From assembly GCA_963921195.1 (NCBI GenBank), contig OY992538.1, positions 82,583,904 through 82,647,903 on the forward strand: a stretch of 64,000 bases of DNA. Direction: 5' to 3'. Positions 36,021 to 48,535 of the stretch are shown in pieces. The notes below the pieces were generated by a model. It saw nothing but the letters and a program-made list of their open reading frames with translations, had not been told where the DNA came from and ran no database searches. Source of the stretch: Pegoplata infirma (Eukaryota; Arthropoda; Insecta; Diptera; Anthomyiidae). Position 1 is the stretch's first letter. Each line of letters begins with the position of its first letter. The translations under genes were made by a program, and so were the position numbers.

Positions 36021-36853
36021 ACAAGTAGAAAAGTTAAATTCGACTTGGCCGAATCTATGAATACCCTCCACAATGCCCTTTTGAGTGATAGTTAATTTTC
36101 TAACGTGAAAAAATAACATTTTTGATTAGAAATATTTAATTTTGTGTAAAAAACTTTTTTTTAGCAATTTAAAAAAAAAAAATTACAAATTTTTTTTTTG
36201 AGTGTAAAATTTTTTTCGGGTTTAATTTTTTTTGTTTTGGTATAAAAATATTTTTGAGTGACAAAAATACGTTGCAAAATATTTTTGTGACTTACCAATG
36301 TTTTTAAAACAGGTTTAACGGGTTTTCAACACGTGAATTTAAGGTGAAGCTAATCTGAAATTCACGGTTTTGCTAATAACTTTTGAACCACTGGACCGAT
36401 TTGGCTGAAATTCAATACGAAGTAGGCTCGAGGAACGAAAAATATGTATATATATGCCCAGCTTCAGCATCCTCAGAATTGCCTTTCGAAAATCTCGAAA
36501 ATTCACGAAAAACCCTTGCCGAAATTCAGTCTTTTGCTCATAACTTTTGAACCACTGGACCGATTTCGCTGGATTGCAATACCAACCTGACCAGGTAAAT
36601 GTCCAACATATATGCCAAACTTCAGGAGCCTCCGTAAAGTCTTTCAAAAGTTAGCGTGTTTTCAACAGACAGACGGACAGACAGACGGACGGACGGACGG
36701 ACGGACGGACGGACATCACTAGATCGTCTTAAAATCGATCGAGGATCATGAATATATATACTTTATGGGGTCCTAGACCAATATTTCGAGGTGTTACAAA
36801 CGGAATGACAAACTTATATATACCCTCTATCACTAGAGTGGAGGGTATAAAAA
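36021..36853 (+). mobile_element. mini-me-like element with (GACG)n
   Basis: Starts ACAAGTAGAAAAGTTAAATT, CGACTTGGCCGAATCTATGA, TACCCTCCAC. It carries two ACTTTTGAACCACTGGACCG modules, a GACGGACGGACG tract at 36665-36714, then CGATCGAGGATCATGAATAT, TTATGGGGTCCTAGACC, ACAAACGGAATGACA, and ends ACTAGAGTGGAGGGTATAAAA. This matches the described layout of dipteran mini-me elements, which seed microsatellites. Confidence 0.75.
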
Positions 36854-37331
36854 AGACTTAACTTAAAATTTTCTTCAAAATAGTTTATAAATTTTCCTAC
36901 AATTTAGTTAAATTTAACTAAAAGTTGGGAAATTTTCTTACTGTTAGGAAAAAATTTTAGTTCATGTACTGTTAAAAAATTCATAATTTTCCTTGAATGG
37001 AATTCCCTAATACATGGAAGTAATTCTTACCGCCAAAGAAATTTTCCCTAAATATATAAAAAAAAAATTATTTTTAAGACATATTTCTTAAAACCGATTT
37101 TAGTTAAAAACCGATTTTAGATTTCAGTTTTAGGGCGTAATTTACTACCAATTAGTTCATAATATTTATCTGCTTTTATTTGAGGAAGTTTTTTCCACTA
37201 TTTTAGTAAATTTTTCATAACTTGGGAAAACTATTGATTTACTTTTTGTTCATGCTTGCTTGTGCAATTCACATTTGGTTTATTATTTGAGGTATATGAA
37301 TAAAAAAGTTTGATCATGTATAACAAGTAAT

Positions 37332-37676
37332 AACCCTGTAGGAAATGTCGATAGTAAAACTGTACTGATTCACTATTGACTTCGTCGCCTGACCAGCCAA
37401 TGCTTTCTACTGTATACATTTTTTTTATTAGATTTTCACATTAGTAATAGTGCCTTTGAAATCATTGACTATATAGTTAGTATGAGATCATATGGAGACA
37501 TTGGAACGTTTAACTAGATTAGTGTGGAAATCCATTTTAAGTTGTATTTTAAAATTTTCCAAATGTATTAAAAATGTGTAGACTCTTCGTTGACAATGTC
37601 ACCAAAAAGTCACCCAAAATAGTCGACAAAAGTGTTGACTTTGAGACACTTGACCCCAGCCTTCCTACAGGGGAAT
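37332..37676. repeat. inverted-repeat element with CCCTGTAGGAA ends
   Basis: CCCTGTAGGAAATGTCGA at the left and the inverse of CCCCTGTAGGAAGGCTGGGG at the right enclose about 345 bp. The flanks 36854-37331 show AT-rich sequence without clear features. No TSD could be fixed. Confidence 0.4.
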
Positions 37677-38304
37677 TTTAATGTTTACATTTTATTTATA
37701 CATGTATGTGTTAGAGAAAAAATAATATTTTAATAACAACAAAGGCCTTGGCGTGTTTTCCCGTAGTCTGGGACAGGGTTGCAAAAAGTTGGTAAAATTG
37801 TACTTTTTTTGGTACAATTCGAATCTCAAAAGTACAATGGTACACCAATGACTTATTTGGTACAATTTAAGTCTTTCTCACTTTATCTCATTTTTTGGTG
37901 GAATTTCCCTAGTTTAAACGATTCACGGTGGCAACTTAACTTTTGTATCATTTCTATGTGATTGGATCCATGGTTGGCCAGATCTGAAATTGGTGTAGAA
38001 ATACATACATACATACCAAATTTGAATTGAATAGGCATATAGGGATGCCAACAGACAGATTTAAGTAAATAGCGGGAGGACGTTTGTATTGAGACTAATT
38101 ACATCGACCGACAGAGGGACGGGCAATCATAGCAAAATCGACTCAAAAAGTTATTTTGCGTCCAATATTTCGACTAGCTGCAATCCTGGCAATATGGCAG
38201 GAGCAATAGCGCTTTTTCAGTGCTACTAAGGAGTGCTCTTAAACTGTGACATCCGCCCTCAGAAATCGTGCAATAATTCAGGCGGTTTGGATGCGCTCTT
38301 TGAG

Positions 38305-41300
38305 CCTTAATTCGTCGGTGCGCCGACCAGAACACCTATGTGTATTTTTTTATTTTTTTTTATTGGCCCATTAGGAAGCCTATCAGGTAATGCATTTATC
38401 CCCCAGAGCGTTTCCCGTTATCTCAAATGGTTTCAAAGTTAGCTTAAACTCCTATGTGTTACCTATAATAGAAATTCTCCGGCAAAAACACTTATGTGTT
38501 ATTAGTACACATAACTGTTTTTGATTTAAACGTAAAAACATTGCGTCTGCCTTTGGTTTTTTTATAAATTGATATTTTAAAAGTTTTCTGAACATTTTTT
38601 TTGTAATATTCCGAAACTTTATTGCATAACACTGTGCAACAGGATTTAAAAAAAAATAATTTCCAAATTTTTTTAAATGCGTTTTGAACAAGCTAAAAAA
38701 AGTATAAAGTATAATTCTGAGGTAAATAATATCAAAAGATGTCCTTAGTGAAATTTTAAGGCGGTTCGTTTCTAAGAACATACATTTACATACATTAACC
38801 CTGTGTGTGCCATTTTTACGTGTCGTTTTGGTACTTTTTTTAAATATCCTCGTTGAACGCCATTAAAACGTGCGGTTAAAGGATTAAAATGTTCTACAAA
38901 AAAATTAGTTTTACATCAAATTTTACTAGGGGTTGTCACAGGTCAAAATTTTGTGCGAAAAGTGCAAAATGCTTAAATAAATTTAATTGTAAATTATCAC
39001 AAACTGTTAAATTGTTTTTCACCAAAGTCGTGTAAAATAAGTAAAAAAAATATATAAATCTTTGTCTGAGCTAAATGATGATGTCTTCAGTGAAATTTGA
39101 TGGCGGTTCTTTTCTTGGAACACATTATCTTCCATTTTTGGGAGTAATCTTGGTCCTTTTGCCAAATACCCTCATATAACTTCACTTAAACGTGCGTTAA
39201 AAGGGTTAAAATGTTCTGCAAAAAGTTTTGCAGCAAATTTTACTAGGGGTTCTCAAAGGCCAAAAGTTCGTGCGAAAAGTGCTTAAAAAAGTAAAATTGT
39301 AAAGTATCTTGGTAAGACACAATTTAACAAATTATGATAATTTAAAATTTTCCTTTTTTAAACCTTTTGCTTACATCGCACGAACTTTTGGCCTTTGACA
39401 ACCCCTAGTAAAATTTGATGCAGAAAATGTTTGTAAAATTGTTTAACCCTTTATACGTATGCCTTAGTAGTGGACTATGATGATATTTAAAAAAAGCACC
39501 AAAATGAGGATAAAGGGTTAACATGTTCTAAGAAAAGAACCGCCATCAATTTTCACTGAATTATCTCTTAACTTTATTTAGCTCAAAAGCAGATTTATAT
39601 TTTTTTTCGACTTATTTCACTCGACTTTTGCAAAAAAAAAGTTTAACAGTATTTGATAATTTACAATTTTACTTTTTTAACCATTTTGCACTTTGCAGGA
39701 ACTTTTGGACTTTGACAACCCCTAGTAAAATTTGATGCAGAAAATCTTTGTAGAAGATTTTAACCCGTTAATGTACGTTTTTGTGGTGTAGGTGGTGTTG
39801 TATGAGGATATTAAAAAAAACAAGTAGAAAAGTTAAATTCGACTTGGCCGAATCTATGAATACCCTCCACAATATTAACCGAGGTTGAGACTAAACTTAA
39901 TGTATGTATTTGCATATTTGTTTTTCGAACTGATAATAATGCGAAATTTTAAGTCTCTATGTACATATTTTTTACTCCTAATAATATAAACAACAACAAC
40001 AAACAAAAAATGGCAATGCCTTTTTAGTTAATAGTTAAATAACACCAACTACAGAATAAAGGAATTGATACAAGAAAACAACAACTATAAAATGCACGCA
40101 AAATGGCGTTGTTTATACTTTAACTCACCTCAATATTGACAAACAAGACAAAAAACTAACGGCTTTTTTTTCTGACTACACTACAATAACAACGATAATA
40201 TAAATGCAATTACCTAAAAAACAAGTAGAAAAGTTAAATTCGACTTGACCGAATTTATGTATGCATACAATTCCCGTTTAGTAATAGTAAGTGAAAAAAG
40301 TAGCAATTTTAATTAGAAATATTTTATTTTGAATAAAAACATTTTTTGAGTCATTTTTGAAAAAAAAAATTTACAATTTTTTTTTTGGAGTGTAAAATTT
40401 TTTCGAGTGTATTTTTTTTTTTGTAAATATGTTTTTGACTGACCAAAATACTTTTTAAAATATTTTTCTGACTTACCAATGTTTTTTAGCTTGTTTACCG
40501 TTTTTTTCACCACGGGGTTTACGGTGGATCCAATCTGAAATTCACGGTTTTCTTAATAACTTTTGAACCACTGAACTGATTTTGCTGAAATTCAAAAGCA
40601 AATAGACCTGCGGAACGACAAATATATATGCTAAGCTTCAGCACCCTCAGAATTGTCATTCAAAAGTTAGAGTGGTTTTAATCTAGTAAATTCGAAAAAT
40701 ACCCTTGCCGAAATTTACTCTTTTGCTCATAACTTTTGAACCACTGGACCGATTTCGCTGGATTGCAATACCAACCTGACCCGGTAAATGGTCAACATAT
40801 ATGTCAAACTTCAGGAGTCTCCGTAAAGTCTTTCAAAAGTTAGCGTGTTTTCAACGGACAGACAGACAGACAGACGGACGGACGGACGGACGGACGGACG
40901 GACGGACGGACGGACGGACATCGCTAGATCGACTTAGAATCGATCAAGGATCATGAATATATATACTTTATGGGGTTCTAGACCAATATTTCGATGTGTT
41001 ACAAACGGAATGACAAACTTATATATACCCTCTACCACTAGAGTGGAGGGTATAAAAAGGACAAAAATGACCCCTAAAAATGGCAGATAGAGGGTTAATA
41101 TGTTCTATGAAAAGATTCGCCATTTCATTTCACTGAAGATACATTTTGCCATTTTTTGCATCAGAATTATATTTAATACTTTTTTTGACTTATTACTTAT
41201 TATTATTTTGGTTTTCCTGATAATCACTTTCTGCATTGGTAAAGTTTTTCCGTCTCTTTGTGATAACAAAATTCACATCAGAAGTTTTCAGCCTTGCAAA

Positions 41301-41805
41301 GTACGAAATGAAAAAATTTTACAACAAACACATGGGATGAAAAAAAACACCAAAATAATTTTACGTGTGTTTTTTGTAGTAAATGTTGCATTTCGCACAT
41401 TGCAAGGATAAAAATTCTAACGTGAATACCATCAATATTTCGCTACAAGTCCATGCGGATATATAACTTGCAAAATTTTTACTTTTGAACAACAAATAAA
41501 AATTTATTTAAAATAAATTTAAGAACAAAAACACCTATGTGTATTATATATTTTTTATAAACATGTAAAAAGTCCGAAACAAAATCACCTATGTGTAGTT
41601 TTTTGTTAAAATCTTGTACCACTTCAGATTAAAAAAAGATTTTGTATGTTTTTCAACGCGTAATATTTTTAAATGGGTTTAGGAAAAATAAAAAAAATTT
41701 ACTTTAAAAAAATGTTGCGAATTGGCAAAATAAAACGGTTTTTTTGCTCTCCTGAACAATTCATAAAAAACACATAGGTGTTCTGGTCGGCGCACCGACG
41801 AATTC
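38305..41805. repeat. foldback with TTCGTCGGTGCGCCGACC arms
   Basis: AATTCGTCGGTGCGCCGACC and AGAACACCTATGTGT at 38317-38345 are repeated in inverse at 41760-41805. ACCTATGTGT words recur inside each arm. The centre (38790-41100) alternates direct and inverted modules: GGTTAAAATGTTCT, TTTTACTAGGGGTTGTC and GAACCGCCATCAA appear at 38880, 39205, 39400, 39540 and 39715. The adjacent 38208-38310 block recurs inverted at 43635-43745. Confidence 0.5.
39821..41058 (+). mobile_element. mini-me-like copies, one truncated and one complete
   Basis: A 5' end (CAAGTAGAAAAGTTAAATTC, GACTTGGCCGAATCTATGAA) at 39821-39880 is followed, after about 340 bp of unassigned sequence, by a full copy at 40221-41058. 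That copy has a GACG tract at 40857-40919, TATGGGGTTCTAGACC and a terminal CACTAGAGTGGAGGGTATAAA. The full copy closely resembles 36021-36853. Confidence 0.7.
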
Positions 41806-42081
41806 CTTTCCAAAAGCCGTTCAGCTCAAATTTCTGCTGGGAATGTTTTTTCGGTCCTTTTTTTAATAAAAAAAAAATTTTAAACAAAAATTTTTTTACA
41901 ATTAGGGTCGAAAAAGTACAATTTTAGGAGCTCGTTGGTACAATTTTGATGTTCTCATTTTGCAACCCAAACTCTGGGAACAAACGTCAAAGACAAAGTC
42001 TTTGTTGTAATTTAACTTTAAAAACTAATGAAATTTATTACTTGACTATAAAAAACAAAAGTTTTTTTTTGATATTTATAA

Positions 42082-42290
42082 TAGAGATGGGCACATGAGC
42101 AAATTAGAGCGTGATTCACGTGATTGAATTCAATTTTTTGGACTGAATGAGTGTGACTGAATTCAATTTTACTCACGTGATTGGGAGTGAGTGTGAGTGG
42201 AGAAAAAATTGCGTGTGTAAGATTTTTGCTTGAGTGAGTGTGCGTGAGTCGATTTTTTGCGTGAGTTTGCGTGATTTGTTTTCTCATTAT
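42082..42290. mobile_element. truncated hAT-like family B copy
   Basis: Begins TAGAGATGGGCACATGAG and runs through GTGAGTGTGAGTGG/GCGTGAGT words, then stops without a second terminus. The next 795 bases (42291-43085) are AT-rich and I see nothing in them. Confidence 0.55.
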
Positions 42291-43085
42291 ATTTTCTTTC
42301 GTACCAAAAAAAGCAACAAACAAATTTTAAAATTTGTCTTAACTTAAGATTTTGTTCCGAAAAAAGAAAAAAAATGTAAAATTTCGCTGAACTTTAAATT
42401 TTATATAACGAATTTTATTTTAGAGAACAATCTTCGAATTTTAAAGGGAATCTTTAAATTTTAAATGAATTTCAATTTATTTTTTGAGCATTACAAGTGG
42501 AAATGGTGCAAAAAAGTTTGACATTTTAAATTTTTAACATCGTTTTTTCTTTCTCTCAATTTAAATATCTGATTTTGATTCTCTTAAATGCATGTAACGT
42601 ATGTGTAATGTTAACCACAATGGAATGGTTCACATGCACTTATGACCTTCACATATTTTAAATGATTCCTGTTCGAAGAAAGACAGACGAACGAGTTTGT
42701 TATTGTTTACTAAACAGAAATTATTTTCTTAACACATTAATTTACATAAAATCTTCATTTAATTACTCGTTTTGAATTGTTTTGTATGGAGAAATAAATA
42801 TGGTCATGTTTAGATATCATTAAAAGTGTTTTGTTAAAGTATTATATCTTCACTATCGATTTAGGGTATGATGGACTTGTCATCTAATTTGTTACATTTG
42901 AATAAATGGAAAGTATTTTACAATGCTTTGGATATCCAAGCAACCGATTTCGAAAATAAAAATTCGAAAAATATCTATCTGAATTTAAACGAATTCAATT
43001 GCTAATTGAAGAAAAATATTAAATGAATTTTAATTTATCTTTACGAACTACAATTGTTCTTTCACGAATTACACATTATGTGCTC

Positions 43086-43312
43086 GATTCGGGAGTTCTC
43101 TTTCACCATTCACCTAATTTTTAAAAATGTTTATTCTTTCGAATTTTAAGTTTTTACATTTTTTTTCTTGTTAAAATTAAAGATCTAATTAATATCTTCA
43201 ATAATTATAAGAAACAAATTTAAAAAAATATTAAAATACGAAAGGATATCAAATTTTTAAAAAGTAGGTGAATGGTGAAATAGTACTCCCGAATAGAGAA
43301 CTATATCTTTTA
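43086..43312. repeat. inverted-repeat MITE with TTCGGGAGT ends
   Basis: ATTCGGGAGTTCTCTTTCAC, CATTCACCTA and TTTTTAAAAA at the left are the inverse of 43255-43310. About 225 bp, no coding, TSD not resolved. Confidence 0.55.
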
Positions 43313-43497
43313 CGAACATGATCTATTATAATAGACAATAGACACCTATAGGTTTTTTCTCCTCTTTTGGCACGCTTTCTTAGCATTTATGTTTTTTTTA
43401 CAAAAATTATGTATGTATATGCGCGCTGACTCAATTGAAGGATTAAGTCTACTTTTTATACCCTCCTCTCAAAATATATTTAAATATAGAAAAAACA

Positions 43498-43575
43498 GGT
43501 TCCGCCAACTGGCGGCGAACTCGCAACGTTCATGATTCGAGACTACCTCACTACCCCCATGCTATCATCACATAT
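43498..43575 (-). repeat. tRNA-like segment, possible SINE head
   Basis: On the minus strand TAGCATGGGGGTAGTGAGG resembles box A and TGCGAGTTCGCCGCC resembles box B, about 40 bases apart. The stems of a cloverleaf are poor. The sequence downstream on that strand carries GAGAGGAGGGTATAAAA, like a mini-me end. 43576-44090 holds the 43635-43745 repeat and otherwise nothing clear. Confidence 0.3.
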
Positions 43576-44089
43576 CTCAGAAAGTTTTTTATCACAGAAA
43601 TTTGGCTAAAATGAAAGCAGAATGGAATCACGATTCAAAGAGCGCATCCAAACCACATAAATTCATGCATGATTCCTGTGGGCGATGTTGCAGTTTAGAG
43701 CACCATTTGGTAGCACTGATAAGCGCTATTAAGGTACAGTGAAATCATATGTCTTTTCAGCGCTGATTGCAGCATTCTTTCGTTATGATATTATAAATTT
43801 TTAAAAATAGTTTTAACAAAAAATTTAAATTTTTCTAGATTTCTTTTACTTCACCCTCATGAGCGCTTTTTGTACGCGGTTTGATATGGTATAAAAAGAA
43901 GCTGCACTCAACAAAAAAAGTGAGCTAAAATCTGAGAAAATTAACTTAATTTTAAGAAAAAGAGGGAATGATTTGGCTCCAAAGATTTTTTTCTTGGTTT
44001 TAGTTCATAATTTTCCCAAAAATACAGAAAACAAAGTTAATTAATTTTAAGCCAATTTTAACTAGAAAATGGGAAAAATTATATTACAC

Positions 44090-44540
44090 TTTAGTTCATT
44101 CACATTTTAAAACTGGATTGGGTCTAGACCCTGGAACCATGGGTTCGGACCCCATGGGTCCAGCCCCTTGTTAACTCAAGACCCCGGTCCTTTAAGGATC
44201 CCCATAGATTTTGACCCAAAATTTGTGTCTGTTTCGCTCTAACTTGCTTAGTTTTTAAAATACAGTAATAAGGGGTCTGATAGGGTCTTGAGAATCTTAA
44301 AAACTGGATATCTCAAAAACTATTAATCGGAGCTACAAAGATGCCGTTGGACCTTTTCTCGTGTTGGCAGTATTTACCAAGATATGTGCATATATAAAAT
44401 CTCGGGAATCTCAAACTTTAGATCTAAAATTAGGGTCTTGAGACCCCGACAGATATGCAGAGCTAGGCTATTCCATTTTTTCTTTGAAGTCTTTCTTTTG
44501 AAAATTTCATCCTTTTCGCTCGATCTCGCTTAGTTTTCGA
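44090..44540. repeat. GACCCC-rich sequence of unknown origin
   Basis: Less AT-rich than its surroundings, with repeated GGTC/GACC words (TCTAGACCCTGGAACCATGG, CGGACCCCATGGGTCC, AGACCCCGG) and two ...GAGATATCGCC/CTCGCTTAG phrases. No reading frame survives. It may be an old element interior. 44541-45047 contains AAATTCTAAGAAGT repeats and nothing else. Confidence 0.35.
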
Positions 44541-45055
44541 GATATCGCCATTTTGAATTTTTAACTAAATTCTAAGAAGTTATTTACTAAATTCTTAGAA
44601 CTTATTAACTAAATTCTAAGAAGTACACTTCCTCAATTCAAAGAAGAGAATTACGATGATGTTTTTTTTTAGTAAATTTTAACTAAACTTGAACTATAAA
44701 ATAAAATTTTGCTGGGATATTTGTGCTTCATTAAATGAGTTTTTAAAGTGCATTTTGTGCGTTCTTTAACAGTGATTTTAATTGATGCGTTTAAATGGAT
44801 TTTTGTCAAATTAACAACATACATTGTTGATTCAATTAAAAACGTTGTTGAACTAGAATTCCGTTGTTAACAATTTGTTTAGTTACTTTTGATTTCACAA
44901 TATTTTTTAATGTGGCAGTCCATCTATCCAAATGTAGGAGTCTAATAATTAAGGTATTTTAAATTCGTCATAATCAACTGAAACACTCGTTAGTATTTCC
45001 CATCCTCTTATCGGATGAAAATAATGCATTTTGTTGCGCTTACTTATGTTTGAAT

Positions 45056-45529
45056 TAGAGATGAGTGCGTGACACGAATTTTTCGTGCTTCACGTGATTC
45101 ACTCGTGATCGTGAGTAAATTTTTTTTACTCACGTGATCGTGAGTGCGCGTGATCGTAAAAAATAGTTTCGTGCGTGAGCGTGCGTGAGTAATTTTTGTT
45201 TCGTGAGTTTGCGTGATGTTTTTGTGCTGTTTGAAACAGAAAACGAGTAAAAAAAATCGTCATTACATTGAATTTAGAGGGAAATTAATCCAAAATTGTG
45301 ATTTTTATTATTGTTTTAAAGAAATTCAATAATTTTTGTGCAAGAAATCGAAAGAAGTGAAAGTCTTCGTTAGCGTGATTTTTTCTTGAGCGTAAGAAAA
45401 ATTTTAGTTACTCACGTAAGCGTGTGTAAACGTGATCAGAAAAAAGAATTTCGTGCGTGATCGTGCGTGAGTAATATTTTTATTTCGTGAGCGTGCGTAA
45501 GTCAAAATTCACTCACGCGCCTATCTCTA
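45056..45529. mobile_element. hAT-like MITE family B, 474 bp, TSD GTTTGAAT
   Basis: TAGAGATGAGTGCGTGA at the left and CACGCGCCTATCTCTA at the right are flanked by the perfect 8-bp duplication GTTTGAAT (45048-45055, 45530-45537). Both halves are runs of CGTGAGTxA/CACGTGATC words. This is the cleanest member of family B here. Confidence 0.8.
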
Positions 45530-45720
45530 GTTTGAATGGTTAATTGGTTGGTGGTGGTTTTTTCTGTTTGAAAATACTATCAAGCTGTGCTGCATATTAT
45601 CACCTAACAGTTCATTAATATTTAATGATTTCAAAAATTAAAAAAGATGGGAATTTAACATGTTTTTTTTTTTCAAATTTGTATTCTGTAAAATGTTATT
45701 CAACTATGAATGTGTTTTTT

Positions 45721-46313
45721 TTATACCCTCCACTTCCAATTAGAGGTAGAGGGTATATAAAGGATTGTCATTCCGTTTGTGACTTATCGAAATATTGGTC
45801 TAGGAACGCCGTAAAGTATATACTATTGATCAGTGATCGATTCTGAAATTTTTAGCGATGTCCGTCTGTTGAAATGCCGATAGCCGCCATACTATTACGC
45901 AGATATGACTGTAACTTAACATATTTACTTGTTGTTGCTTTAAAAGGTTTGGTATTGCATTTGAGCGATATCGGTTTTGCACCTCGAAAATGTTGGTACA
46001 TTCAACATAACCTAAAAATACGAAATGCTTTAATTCGGGTGCTGGTTGGCATATGTGAACAGAATTGGATACTGAAAGGTATTTAAACAAGTAAAAACAT
46101 ATTTTTTTCACCCACAATTTTTTTTCGCGGATTTTACTAGCTATTATTTTGCGAACATTTTTTTCGCGTATTTTTTTTTCTCAAAATTAATTTCTTTAAC
46201 CAATTCTTTTAACTTTTTTTTTTCAAATATTTTTTTTTTTTTTAAATCTTTTTTACATTGTGAAGGGCATTCATATATTCGGCATAGCCGAATTAAACTT
46301 TTTTACTTGTTTC
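45721..46313 (-). mobile_element. mini-me-like element
   Basis: Minus orientation: begins at 46313 with ACAAGTAAAAAAGTTTAATT and CGGCTATGCCGAATATATGA, has the ATCGATCACTGATC core and GGACATCGC with only one GTCCGTCTGT unit, and ends at TACCCTC...GAGGGTATAAAAA near 45721. It serves as an uninterrupted reference for the copy in the 13619-21937 foldback. Confidence 0.7.
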
Positions 46314-46404
46314 TTCTTCTAAAAACTATTGGATTTCATTTGTCTAGTTAATTGATTAGTTGCTGCATTCTATTAATTAATTTGTAAATGGCATGCATGT
46401 ATGT

Positions 46405-46898
46405 TAGGGTAGTGCATAGTCCAACAAAGTGTTGAGATCAATTGAGCACCAAAATTATAAAAATCTGACTATATCTTCTGTTGACGCATCGCGGGTCAAA
46501 ATTGGGGTTTTTTAAAAAAAGGACAAAATTTAAAAACAATAAAAAAAATTATATATGGTTTTGAATTGAGAAAAGTGTGAAAGAAAAATTTTAATTTTTC
46601 TAAAAATTTAGACATCCTGGTTTGTTTCTTACTAGTTTCATATTATCCAGTTATAATAATCTTCAGAAAAACTTTTAATGTCAAGTTTATTTAGTTAATA
46701 GTCAATAAAACTCTATATGTGAAAAATTATTTAATATAAAAAAAAAATTGTTTTGTATCGCATTAATTAATCCATTTTTTTAAAAAAATCCGAATTATGA
46801 CCCGCGATGCGCGAACAGAAGATAAAGACAAATTTTTATCATTTTGTACTAAAGTGCTCAGTAGATCTGAGGACTTTGTTGGAATACGCACCAACCTA
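46405..46898. mobile_element. hAT-like MITE, 494 bp, TSD ATGTATGY
   Basis: TAGGGTAGTGCATAGTCCAA and the inverse ...TTGGAATACGCACCAACCTA are flanked by ATGTATGT and ATGTATGC (7 of 8). The arms share CAACAAAGT, TTGAGCAC and TCGCGGGTCA with their inverses. The following 46899-47381 is AT-rich without clear features. Confidence 0.65.
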
Positions 46899-47381
46899 AT
46901 GTATGCATTATGCTAAATTTAAAATAATAGTTTACAATATTTATTTTATAAAATATTTAATTTGCAAAACACCAAATCAAAATATTATTTGAACAAAGAT
47001 TTATGTTTTTTTTTGTTTATTTTAAGCTGCCAGGTAAATAAGTCAGTCGTTCAATATAAGTGAGTTATGTATTAAAATTATGACCACAATATATGTATGT
47101 ATACGAAAATATTGAAAAGTTTTATTGGTTTTTAGTGCATGTGTTTAATTTTGACTTCATCTGACTGACTGACTATAAAAAGGGTTTATTGTGTTTAGTA
47201 AAAGTCTTGTTATGAAATTAACAAAACCTGTTGGACATTATTTTGATTCGCGTGAATGAAATTCTCTTATAACAATAAACCTAAAAATATGAGGCATATT
47301 CCATACATCTTCCGTTCAACCGGTCTACCACGCACAGTAGAAATGGCTAATTTTTTTTTTAAATAATTAAGCCATTCAGTT

Positions 47382-47875
47382 CACTCAACAAAACAAACCT
47401 TGTCAAATTAATAGAAAAAGTCCCACAATCCCATTTTAACAGTTTTCCTTGTTTTTTAACAAAAAATTTTCAATCGAAATTTAAATTTTTCTTTGTAATT
47501 TTACATTTTTTTTCATAAATGTAAAAATTTCCAAGGTAATTTTACAAAAAAAAAATCAAGTGAAGTCACGAGAATTCCTTAAAACCATTATCCCATCAAA
47601 AAACTTTTAAATTTACAATTTTCTTGGTAAAAAACTTTGAAAATTAAAAAAGGTCGTAATTTTTACTAGAAATTATCGTAAAAAAGGAGGTAGCACAAAA
47701 TCTAGTAAAGTCTCTTGTAATTTTTATCGCGTCAAAAAAGTTGAAAACTTACAATTTAATTGGTAAAAAATTGTTTGTTATTTTATAAGCTTTTTACCAA
47801 TAAAATTGTAATTTTTACTAGGAACAATTATTTTACGAGGCTTTTTTGGTAATTTTACAAATTTTTTTTTGAGTG
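47382..47875. mobile_element. CACTCAA-type MITE, 494 bp
   Basis: CACTCAACAAAACAAACCTTG at the left (one base shorter in the conserved core), and AATTTTTTTTTTGAGTG at the right. The interior resembles 34839-35361 (TTGTCAAATTA, AGAAAAAGTC, ATCCCATTTTA). TA is present only on the right flank, so the left flank has mutated. Confidence 0.5.
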
Positions 47876-47999
47876 TAAGTACTGGACCGATAGCCATGAA
47901 ATTCGAAATGCTCATAGTATCGCATTCTTGAGCTTAAGGTTGGGTTCTGCTGCCTCCCCTGTTCAAATGATGGGCTCCAACTAACCATTTCTTTATTTT

Positions 48000-48535
48000 T
48001 CTGTAAAAAAATGTCCCAGAATCTGAGATTATTTATACGAAAAATGTGTCGGAATCTAAGAATATTTCTTTAAGTAAAATGACTCAGAATCTGAGTCATT
48101 TCAAAATCTAAGACTTTTTGTGTAGGTAAAATGACTCAGAATCTGGGACCTTTTCTCAAACTTCAGAACTCTCAAAGTCTGAGACCTTTTCTATCGGGAA
48201 ATGGTCTCAGAATCTGAGACTTTTTCTATTGGAAAAATATAACAGAATCTGAGACTTTATTATGGGAAAAAGGTCTTAGAATCAAATACTTTTTTATCGC
48301 AAAATGTCTCAGAATTATTTCTATAGAAAAATTATTTCAGAGTCTGAGATTTTTTCCACAGAATCTGAAACTTTCTTATAAGAAAAATGTCTCTGAATCT
48401 GAGACCGTTTCTTTACGAAAAGTGTCTCAGAATCTGAGATTTTTTCTATGCGAAAAATGTCTCAGAATCTGGGACTTTTTTCTATACGAAAAATGTCTCA
48501 GAATCTGAGACTTGTTGTATAGAAAAAATACCAAG
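48000..48535. repeat. TCTCAGAATCTGAGA minisatellite
   Basis: About 15 units, the best at 48360-48520 (AAAAATGTCTCAGAATCTGA, GACTTTTTTCTATACG). Same family as 24595-25255. Confidence 0.75.

Larger units (their letters stand above)
37774..41971. mobile_element. CAGGGTTGCAAA-ended element, probable hAT-like
   Basis: CAGGGTTGCAAAAAG at the left and TTTTGCAACCCA at the right are flanked by GTCTGGGA (37766-37773) and CTCTGGGA (41972-41979), a 7 of 8 match. Subterminal TGGTACAATT words occur on both sides. The core is filled by the foldback 38305-41805 and mini-me copies. Confidence 0.5.

Noticed and set aside
36339..36647. 102-codon minus-strand frame (and its relative at 50265-50582)
   Set aside because: The frame lies inside mini-me copies and exists because of repeated ACTTTTGAACCACTGGACCG modules. 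Mini-me elements are noncoding and the other copies break the frame.
38797..41099. piggyBac-type element at TTAA
   Set aside because: TTAACCC...GGGTTAA borders exist, but the same GGTTAA phrase recurs inside as part of a module, so the ends are not defined.
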